Position numbers and translations under genes: made by a program. A stretch of 64,000 nt of DNA, taken from assembly GCF_902506415.1 (NCBI RefSeq), contig NZ_LR733275.1, positions 186,001 to 250,000 of the forward strand, in the 5' to 3' direction. The notes below the pieces were generated by a model. That model had not been told where the DNA came from. It searched no databases and saw only the letters and a program-made list of their open reading frames with translations. The stretch is from Massilia sp. 9I (lineage in GTDB: Bacteria > Pseudomonadota > Gammaproteobacteria > Burkholderiales > Burkholderiaceae_D). Positions 18,928-25,393 of this stretch are shown here, piece by piece (position 1 is the stretch's first letter; each line of letters begins with the position of its first letter).

Positions 18928-19052
18928 CGAATTGTCTCCATGGGCTCTGTTGTTTGGTGTGCTGCGTGGCCTTGAAATCAATTCTATGTTCGTAAAGATG
19001 CGGCATTCCATCGAGCATCGAAAGAATCACGAAGCTGATCGAAACCAGTGCG

Positions 19053-19078
19053 CAAACGATCAAGCGGCTGATCGTTTG
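19053..19078. promoter_or_regulatory. Perfect 10-bp inverted repeat upstream of the TonB receptor gene
   Basis: CAAACGATCA at 19053-19062 and TGATCGTTTG at 19069-19078 are exact inverted repeats separated by AGCGGC. A further CTGATCGAAA half-site lies at 19035-19044. The dyad is 126 bases upstream of the receptor start and is a likely operator. Its arms resemble the TTGATCG core in the rhaD/rhaR region. Confidence 0.55.
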
Positions 19079-19180
19079 GCGGTTTTGTCGCTGAAATGCA
19101 CCGGAACCGTGCAAGGATTGCGCCCACGCGCTCCTGGCGGGGCGTTGCCGGCGGGTGCAGGACAGAATGGCGTGCAGCGA

Positions 19181-19918
19181 TCAGGCGGCGATGGACGCGG
19201 CCTGGTAGTCGGCCGGCAGGAGCAGCTCGGGATAGCGGCTGCGCAGCGCGTCGATCGCGTTCAGGGTGCCGGACAGGTGGGTGCGCACGTGCTGCTGCGC
19301 CGCGGCCACATCGCCACGTCCGATGGCGTGCACGATTTGCGCGTGCTGGTCGAGGATCGACTGCGCCTTGCCGTTGAGGGGCAGGTGCAGGCGGCGCAGA
19401 CGATCCAGGTTGCCGCTACGGCTGCGCATCATCGACCACAGGTCGGGCACCGCCGCTTCCTCGTACATGCGGCGGTGGAATTCCAGGTCGACCGTCGTGA
19501 AGCTGGCCAGGTCACCAGCCGCCAGGGCGATGCGCTGGCGCTCGATCAGGCCGAGCAGCTCGCGCGCCAGGGCCGGATGGGGATCTTTCGCCAGCACGTA
19601 AGCCAACTCGAGTTCCACCGACAGGCGCAGGAAATGCGCCTGCCTGGCCTGCGCCAGGTCGATGCAGCGCACCCGGGTCTGATGCTGGGGATAGATGTCG
19701 ACCAGGTGCTCCTCTTCCAGGCGCAGCAGCGCCTCGCGCACGGGACTGAGCGAAAGCCCGAAGTAATCGCACAGCTGGGGACGCGCCAGCACCGTTCCCG
19801 GCTTGATGGCCAGGCTGACGATCAGCTCGCGCAGGTGCTCGAACACCTGCGCGGTCGCGTTGCGCGAACGGTCGAGGCGAAACGGAAGGTCGGCGAAGCT
19901 CATTGCTGGGGCATCCAT
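19181..19918 (-). CDS. GntR-family regulator, FadR/FCD subfamily
   Basis: A 245-residue cytoplasmic regulator. The N-terminal winged helix (about residues 15-80) contains LARPQLCDYFGLSLSPVREALLRLEEE, shown here only to name the GntR pattern around SLSPVREALLRL. The C-terminal FCD domain carries the metal-binding set around DLEFHRRMYEEA and HAQIVHAIGRGD. FCD regulators sense organic acids and uronates (UxuR/ExuR type), which fits a pectin locus. Starts at 19942 (GTG), 19918 and 19903 are all possible; 19918 is a compromise. It is transcribed in the same direction as the TonB receptor, 253 bases upstream of it, and its own upstream region contains TACTA repeats. Confidence 0.8.
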   Translation of the reverse strand: MDAPAMSFADLPFRLDRSRNATAQVFEHLRELIVSLAIKPGTVLARPQLCDYFGLSLSPVREALLRLEEEHLVDIYPQHQTRVRCIDLAQARQAHFLRLSVELELAYVLAKDPHPALARELLGLIERQRIALAAGDLASFTTVDLEFHRRMYEEAAVPDLWSMMRSRSGNLDRLRRLHLPLNGKAQSILDQHAQIVHAIGRGDVAAAQQHVRTHLSGTLNAIDALRSRYPELLLPADYQAASIAA

Positions 19919-19965
19919 TCTCAAGTCGGAAAACGCCTGCACAGGCGCGGTCTGGAGCGCGCAGG

Positions 19966-19988
19966 TACTAGCATACTAATAGCCTAGT
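19966..19988. promoter_or_regulatory. Operator-like repeats upstream of the GntR regulator
   Basis: TACTAGCATACTAATAGC contains two TACTA repeats 8 bases apart, and ACTAG at 19967-19971 is mirrored by CTAGT at 19984-19988. The 9-mer ATACTAATA (19973-19981) recurs, in the opposite orientation, upstream of the GH2 gene at 25230-25238. An AT-rich island in GC-rich DNA this close to a GntR gene suggests autoregulation. Confidence 0.45.
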
Positions 19989-20186
19989 GGCGCTATTTTT
20001 CCGCATTTTATCCCGCCTGTCCGGGCCCTCTCCTATTTACTCAACATCGTGAGCGTTCGCGCGGCGCGCATTGACACCCGATTCGAATAAGCCGGTAATG
20101 GCGCTCCATCGGCCCGGCGCATCCCGTCCCGGCCGCACCGACAGCACCGGCGGACCATCCCCAATAAAAACTCTTACGGAGGCAGG

Positions 20187-21839
20187 ATGAGGATTCGACA
20201 GCGTCACACCCGGTTCGCGCTCGCGGCCGCACTGATCACGGCGTCAGGCTGGAGCGCCGCCGCCACCTACTATGTCGCACCGAACGGCGACGACGGCGCC
20301 GCCGGCACCCTGGCCGCGCCATGGAAGACCTTCGCCCGCGCCCAGCAGGGCGCCGTGGCCGGCGACACCGTGTACTTCCGCGGCGGGGCCTACGTCTACA
20401 CCGGCGGCCTGAACGCCTGCGCCAGCATGACCGACACGGTCAACGTCATCACCCTGAACAAGAGCGGCACGGCGGCCAACCCGATCCGCTACTGGGCCTA
20501 TCCGGGCGAGCGGCCGAGCTTCGACTTCTCGCAGATGAAGGACAACTGCCGGGTCAAGGCCTTCAACGTCACCGCCAGCTACCTGCACCTGAAGGGCTTC
20601 GAGGTGATGGGCGCGCCCCAGCAGCCGGGCAACCTGCTCAACAACGAGTCCTGGGGCGTCTGGAACAGCGGCAGCTTCAACACCTTCGAGACCATCGACA
20701 CCCACCACCACATGGGCCCGGGCCTGTTCATCTCGAACGGCAGCAACAACCTGGTGCTGAACGTCGACTCGCACCACAACTACGACCCCTACAGCAAGAG
20801 CGGCCCGGGCCAGAACGCCGACGGCTTCGGGGTGCACATCCGCGCCAACCGCCCCGGCAACGTGATTCGCGGCTGCCGCGCCTGGGCCAATACCGACGAC
20901 GGCTACGACACCATCAATGCCGAATCGGTGGTCGTCATCGAAAACTCCTGGGCCTGGCGCCACGGCTACCTGCCCGGCACCACCACCTCGCTCCCGGCCG
21001 GCAACGGCAACGGCTTCAAGATCGGCGGCTTCGGCGGAACCTACTTCGCCAACGCGCCAGTGCACATCACACGCAACAACGTCTCCTTCAACAACAAGAC
21101 CTGGGGCTTCTACGCCAACCACCACCCCGTGGCCAGCCTGTTCTACAACAACACGGCGGTGGCAAACCGCGCCGGCTTCAACATGCTGGGGGTGGACGCC
21201 ACCAATTCGGCGGTCAACCTGGGCGTCCTGCGCAACAACCTGGCCTACAGCGGCACCGTGGCCACCAGCATCGATGGCGCCGACGTGGCCAACAACAGCT
21301 GGAACCTGCCTGTGTCCGTGACCGCCGCCGACTTCCAGAGCACCGCCCTGGACGGCTGGGATGCGCCGCGCCTGCCGGACGGCAGCCTGCCCGTGCTGCC
21401 CTTCCTGCGCCTGGCGGGCGGCAGCGATCTGCTGGACAAGGGCGTGCAGGTTGGCCTGCCCTACCAGGGCGCGGCGCCGGACCTGGGCGCCTTCGAAGGC
21501 AGCGCGCCGGTGCCGCTGTACAGGGACGTCAGCGCCAGCATGAAGATCGCCCGCTCCGGCCTCACCCTCGACCGCGCGACCGGCAAGATGCGGGGCACGG
21601 TCACTTTCACCAACATGGCGAACGCCCCGGCCAGCGGCATCCTGCTGTTCCGCCTGGACGGCCTGAGCGCGGGCGTCACGCTCGACAACGCCAGCGGCGT
21701 ACAGGGCGGATCGCCGACCCTCACCCTGCCCGTGTCCGACCTCGCGCCCGGCGCCAGCGCCACCGTGACCACGGTCTTCGTCAACCCGTCCCGCACGGCG
21801 ATCGACTACGTGTCGAAGCTGTTCGCCGGCGCACTCTGA
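20187..21839 (+). CDS. PL9-type right-handed beta-helix polysaccharide lyase
   Basis: A 550-residue exported lyase. Residues 1-26 are a signal peptide and the mature chain begins ATYYVAPNGDDG, the usual start of secreted beta-helix lyases. The helix spans about 30-440. The calcium and catalytic residues of PL9 seem conserved: D212 in QNADGFGV, D237, D238 and D241 in NTDDGYD, and K278 in GNGNGFKIGG, spaced as in Pel9A as I recall it. A C-terminal module of about 110 residues (RDVSASMKIARSGLTLD) is probably immunoglobulin-like. GGAGG sits 4 bases before ATG. Target: homogalacturonan or rhamnogalacturonan; it cleaves by beta-elimination. Confidence 0.78.
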   Translation: MRIRQRHTRFALAAALITASGWSAAATYYVAPNGDDGAAGTLAAPWKTFARAQQGAVAGDTVYFRGGAYVYTGGLNACASMTDTVNVITLNKSGTAANPIRYWAYPGERPSFDFSQMKDNCRVKAFNVTASYLHLKGFEVMGAPQQPGNLLNNESWGVWNSGSFNTFETIDTHHHMGPGLFISNGSNNLVLNVDSHHNYDPYSKSGPGQNADGFGVHIRANRPGNVIRGCRAWANTDDGYDTINAESVVVIENSWAWRHGYLPGTTTSLPAGNGNGFKIGGFGGTYFANAPVHITRNNVSFNNKTWGFYANHHPVASLFYNNTAVANRAGFNMLGVDATNSAVNLGVLRNNLAYSGTVATSIDGADVANNSWNLPVSVTAADFQSTALDGWDAPRLPDGSLPVLPFLRLAGGSDLLDKGVQVGLPYQGAAPDLGAFEGSAPVPLYRDVSASMKIARSGLTLDRATGKMRGTVTFTNMANAPASGILLFRLDGLSAGVTLDNASGVQGGSPTLTLPVSDLAPGASATVTTVFVNPSRTAIDYVSKLFAGAL

Positions 21840-21849
21840 GGAGCCACGC

Positions 21850-22440
21850 ATGCATCCCTTCAAACATCTCCTGCTGCGCGGCGCCCTGGCCTGCCTGCTC
21901 GCCCTGGGCGCCGGATCCGCGATCGCCGGGCCCCTGCACTACGTCCGCATCGACACCACCGCCCTGGCTGGCCGTAGCGGCTACCTCGACTTCCTGTTCC
22001 TGGGCCTGGGCGACGCGGCCGCGGCCCAGGCCCGGGTGTCGCTGCTGGAAGGCGCCTTCACCGGACCGGACTTCACGCTCGGCAGCGCGAGCGGGGACGC
22101 GTCCGGCGGCCTGGTGCTGGACAACAGCGGCGCCTGGAGCGAAGCCGGCCTGTGGGCCGACTTCGGCGGCGTGCTGCGCTTCGCCGTCGACTTCGACCTT
22201 GCGCCGGGCCCCGATACCGGCACCACGCTGTCGGTCGCCCTGCTCGACGCCAGCCTGAACTACCTGGAAGGCACGAGCGGCGACATCCTGCGCTTCGCAC
22301 TGCAGCCGGGCCGACCGGTCGACGTGTTCGCCGATCCGGCCTTCGCCCGTGTCGGCGACCAGCCCTTGCCGGAAGCGCCAACCTTGTGGCTGCTCGGCGC
22401 CGGCGTGCTGCTGATGGCGCGCCGGGTGCGGCGCCGCTAG
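21850..22440 (+). CDS. PEP-CTERM-like sorted exported protein
   Basis: A 196-residue exported protein in an operon with the PL9 lyase, 10 bases downstream. The signal peptide ends GSAIAG; the mature start GPLHYVRIDTTALAGRSGYL resembles the NF038129 family of PEP-CTERM proteins. The C terminus ends LPEAPTLWLLGAGVL plus an arginine-rich tail, the exosortase sorting layout, but with PEA in place of PEP. It would be processed at the inner membrane and end up at the cell surface or in exopolymer. A role in holding the lyase or polymer near the cell is only a guess. Confidence 0.65.
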   Translation: MHPFKHLLLRGALACLLALGAGSAIAGPLHYVRIDTTALAGRSGYLDFLFLGLGDAAAAQARVSLLEGAFTGPDFTLGSASGDASGGLVLDNSGAWSEAGLWADFGGVLRFAVDFDLAPGPDTGTTLSVALLDASLNYLEGTSGDILRFALQPGRPVDVFADPAFARVGDQPLPEAPTLWLLGAGVLLMARRVRRR

Positions 22441-22456
22441 CGCTTCCTGTATTCCC

Positions 22457-22486
22457 GGCACGGCGCCCCGCGATGGGCGCCGTGCC
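22457..22486 (+). terminator. Strong hairpin after the PEP-CTERM-like gene
   Basis: GGCACGGCGCCC (22457-22468) and GGGCGCCGTGCC (22475-22486) form a perfect 12-bp stem with a 6-base loop, followed by TTCGTT. It ends the PL9/PEP-CTERM unit 26 bases before the uronate dehydrogenase start. The T-run is weak, so it may act as a partial terminator. Confidence 0.6.
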
Positions 22487-22512
22487 TTCGTTCCACCTTG
22501 TCTTCGATGATC

Positions 22513-23322
22513 ATGACCAAACCATTCAAACGCATCCTCTTCACCGGCGCCGGTGGCAATCTTGGCCGCCGCCTGCGCGAACACCTGCACGCCTTCGCCG
22601 ACGTCGTCCGCCTCGCCGACGTGGCGGATATCGGTCCCGCCGGTCCCGGCGAAGAGGTGGTGCAGTGCGACCTGGCCGACCGCGAGCAGGTCATGCGCAT
22701 GTGCGAAGGGGTGGACGCGATCCTGCACTTCGGTGGTGTCTCGACCGAGGTCGAGTTCGCACCCATCATGCAGGCCAACATCCTCGGCATGGTCAACCTC
22801 TACGAAGCCGTGCACAAGCTGGGCATCCGGCGCGTGGTCTTCGCCAGCAGTAACCACACGATGGGCATGTACCAGACCAGCGAGCGGGTCGACGCCGCCA
22901 TGCCGACGCGTGCCGACGGCTACTACGGCCTGTCGAAGGTCTGGGGCGAGAACCTGTCGCGCTACTACTGGGACCGTTTCGGCATCGAGACCGTCTGCCT
23001 GCGCATCGGCTTCTGCTTCCCAGAACCCGCCACGCACCGCCAGATGGTCACCTGGCTCAGCCTGGACGACCTGCTTGAACTGCTGCGCCGCTCGCTGCTG
23101 ACGCCGCGCGTCGGGCACACCATCGCCTTCGGCGTGTCGGACAATCCAGGCCGCTGGTGGGACGACCACCACTCGCGCCACCTGGCCTTCCTGGCAAAGG
23201 ACAGCTCGGCCCAGTTCCCCGACAAGCCGTCCGAGCAATTCGCGTATCCCGACCCGAGCGACCTGACGACCTTCCTGCAGGGCGGCGTGTTCGTCACCAC
23301 CGGCCCGAAGTACCCGTCATGA
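22513..23322 (+). CDS. udh: NAD-dependent uronate dehydrogenase
   Basis: A 269-residue cytoplasmic short-chain (extended) dehydrogenase that matches uronate dehydrogenase, which oxidises D-galacturonate or D-glucuronate to the aldarolactone. The nucleotide loop is TGAGGNLGRRL, the family-typical VVFASSNHTMGMY follows, and the catalytic pair is Y138 and K142 in YYGLSK. The length matches the known Agrobacterium and Pseudomonas enzymes. The frame opens at a TTG (22498); ATG 22513 is chosen because MTKPFKRILFTGAGG is the natural N terminus. It connects lyase and glucuronidase products to the oxidative uronate pathway. It is convergent with the GH2 gene. Confidence 0.85.
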   Translation: MTKPFKRILFTGAGGNLGRRLREHLHAFADVVRLADVADIGPAGPGEEVVQCDLADREQVMRMCEGVDAILHFGGVSTEVEFAPIMQANILGMVNLYEAVHKLGIRRVVFASSNHTMGMYQTSERVDAAMPTRADGYYGLSKVWGENLSRYYWDRFGIETVCLRIGFCFPEPATHRQMVTWLSLDDLLELLRRSLLTPRVGHTIAFGVSDNPGRWWDDHHSRHLAFLAKDSSAQFPDKPSEQFAYPDPSDLTTFLQGGVFVTTGPKYPS

Positions 23323-23385
23323 CGGTCTCCGCTCGCCGGTGACGCCGGCAAGCCTGCCGGTCATGGACGGCGCCAGGGTACGGGC

Positions 23386-25212
23386 TTATTTGTTGCCGTA
23401 GTAGTCGGCCAGCACGCCGAAGGCCTGCTTGCGCATCCCGGTCTCGGACAGGATGCCCTTGCGGTTCCAGCCGTTCTGAAACACCGGGTGTTCGCGCCGC
23501 GGCGAGCGGAAGTCCTTCAGGATCCAGGGCGACATGCCGCGCAGGGTCGGGATGTTCTCCGCCATCGCCAGGGTCTTGCGGTAGTACTCGGCCTGGTACT
23601 CCTCGGTGAATTTCTTCATGCCGTCGTTGCGGTAGCCGGCCAGCGCGTCGGCGCCGAATTCGGACAGGATCAGGGGCCGGTCCGCCGGTACCTTCCACTT
23701 GAGCTTTGCGACGGCGTCGAGCGTATCGGAGCCGTACCACCCGGCGTAGGTATTCACTGCCAGCACGTCGAGCTTGTCGACCAGCGGGTCCTGGATACTC
23801 GATCCTTCGCCGTCATGCTTGACCAGCAGGGCCGCACTGATCAGACGGCTCGGATCGAGCTGGCGCACGTTGTCCGCCATGGCGGAATGAAAGCGCGTGC
23901 GCGAGGGCGACACCGGGGTCTCGTTCCCGACGCTCCACAGGATCACGGCGGCGCGGTTGCGGTCGCGGTAGATGGTTTCGGCCTGCATCGCCAGCGCCTT
24001 GCGCAGCACGGCCGGGTTGTCCCAGTCGACCGTCCAGTAGACCGGAATCTCGCTCCACACCAGCAGGCCCATCTCGTCGGCCAGGCGCACCGTCGTCTCC
24101 GAATGCGGGTAGTGCGACAGGCGCACGTAGTTTCCGTTCAGGCCGTGCTTGATCTCGTGCAGCAGCGCGCGCGAAGCCTGCTCGGACATGTTGCGCGCCG
24201 GGTTGGGGCCGAACTCCTCTTCGTGCAGCGAGATCCCGCGCAGCCACAGCGGCTTGCCGTTCAGGAGGATCTGGTTGCCCTTGACCGCGATGGTGCGAAA
24301 GCCCACGCGATCGCGCAGCGTGTCGCCGGCGACGCTGAAGCGGATGTCGTACAGGGTGGGCTTGTCGGGCGACCAGCGTTCCAGACCCTTGGGTGCGGCC
24401 AGGTCGAACACGGCGCGGCCGTCGGCGCCGGTGACGGCGCGCGCGGTGCCAAGTGCACCAATCGCCACGCTGACCGCCTGGTTGGCCGCCTGCGGCCCCT
24501 GCAGACGCACTTCGCCCGTGATGCGGCCGTCCGGGCGCAGGCCGATGTGGGCGTCGTCGATGAAAGTGGCCGGCGTCGTGATCAGGCGTACGGGGCGCGT
24601 GATGCCGCCGTACAGGTCCCAGTCGGTGATGAAAGTCGGGATCGATTGCGCGTCGTGGGTCGAATCGACGCCCACCACCAGGCGGTTCTCGCCGGCGCGC
24701 AGCGCCTCCGTCACTTCCAGCACGAAGGGCGTGAAGCCCCCTTCGTGGCGCCCCACCTCCTTGCCGTTCAGGTAGACATAGGCGCGGTAGTTGACCGCTT
24801 CGAAACGCAGGAAGGCGCGCTTACCGGCCGGGGCCTCTGCCCTGAACTTGCGCTGGAACCAGATCAGTCCATCGTAGTAGCGCAACTCGGCCGCTGCCGC
24901 ATTCCATGCGCCCGGGACGTTGATGGTGGGGCCGCGGTCCAGGTCGAATTCGAAGAAGTCGGCGCCGCCCTTGGCTTCGCTGGCCGCCACGTCGATGTCG
25001 CGGTAGCGCTGCATGCGCGACTTGGCGACCCAGCCGTTGATGTCGGTGAGGCCGGTGCGGTACAAATCCTTTGAATAGGTCCACTGGCCCGACAGGTCCT
25101 GGCTGTCGCGGCTCAGCGCCCCCGTCAGCAGGAAAGGCGGACGCAGGTCCTGCGCCAGGACAGGCGCGAACAGGGTGGCGACGAGGATCCAGAATGCAGC
25201 GAGTGTTTTCAT
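23386..25212 (-). CDS. GH2 beta-glucuronidase
   Basis: A 608-residue exported glycosidase. After a signal peptide (ending FAPVLAQ) come the GH2 sugar-binding, immunoglobulin-like and barrel domains. The acid/base is E431 in WSVGNE and the nucleophile E518 in LSEFGAD. The glucuronidase-specific features are present: NYVRLSHYPHSE and the uronate-recognising N583-x-K585 in GWNRKGIL. It would release glucuronic acid from arabinogalactan or RG-I side chains, probably in the periplasm. The start at 25212 opens the signal peptide; the longer frame to 25281 is less likely. It diverges from the PL26-like lyase across an operator-rich gap. Confidence 0.85.
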   Translation of the reverse strand: MKTLAAFWILVATLFAPVLAQDLRPPFLLTGALSRDSQDLSGQWTYSKDLYRTGLTDINGWVAKSRMQRYRDIDVAASEAKGGADFFEFDLDRGPTINVPGAWNAAAAELRYYDGLIWFQRKFRAEAPAGKRAFLRFEAVNYRAYVYLNGKEVGRHEGGFTPFVLEVTEALRAGENRLVVGVDSTHDAQSIPTFITDWDLYGGITRPVRLITTPATFIDDAHIGLRPDGRITGEVRLQGPQAANQAVSVAIGALGTARAVTGADGRAVFDLAAPKGLERWSPDKPTLYDIRFSVAGDTLRDRVGFRTIAVKGNQILLNGKPLWLRGISLHEEEFGPNPARNMSEQASRALLHEIKHGLNGNYVRLSHYPHSETTVRLADEMGLLVWSEIPVYWTVDWDNPAVLRKALAMQAETIYRDRNRAAVILWSVGNETPVSPSRTRFHSAMADNVRQLDPSRLISAALLVKHDGEGSSIQDPLVDKLDVLAVNTYAGWYGSDTLDAVAKLKWKVPADRPLILSEFGADALAGYRNDGMKKFTEEYQAEYYRKTLAMAENIPTLRGMSPWILKDFRSPRREHPVFQNGWNRKGILSETGMRKQAFGVLADYYGNK

Positions 25213-25393
25213 GGGCGGGAAGGCTGATATATTAGTATTCTCCAATGAGTATAGGTGGCACCGCCATGCGGGTGCGCTCAAGCTGCTGATCGATTGACGA
25301 CTGCATATCGACCGCCATCCCTGTCTCCGCTAGTATCGCCCTCGACCGACTGATATATCAGCCCATCCCCCTCGAGAGCAAAGGCAGGAGAAC
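25213..25393. promoter_or_regulatory. Divergent GH2 / PL26-like control region with palindromes
   Basis: This 181-base region carries CTGATATATTAG at 25224-25235, the exact 12-bp palindrome CTGATATATCAG at 25350-25361, the 9-mer TATTAGTAT at 25230-25238 shared with the GntR promoter, and CTGATCGATTGACG at 25285-25298, which resembles the rhaD/rhaR element. The two CTGATATAT palindromes each lie within about 45 bases of one of the two divergent start codons, as expected for a pair of operators. Confidence 0.5.

Noticed and set aside
23343..23362. Terminator between the convergent udh and GH2 genes
   Set aside because: CCGGCA-AGCC-TGCCGG gives only a 6-bp stem without a T-run, too weak to call.
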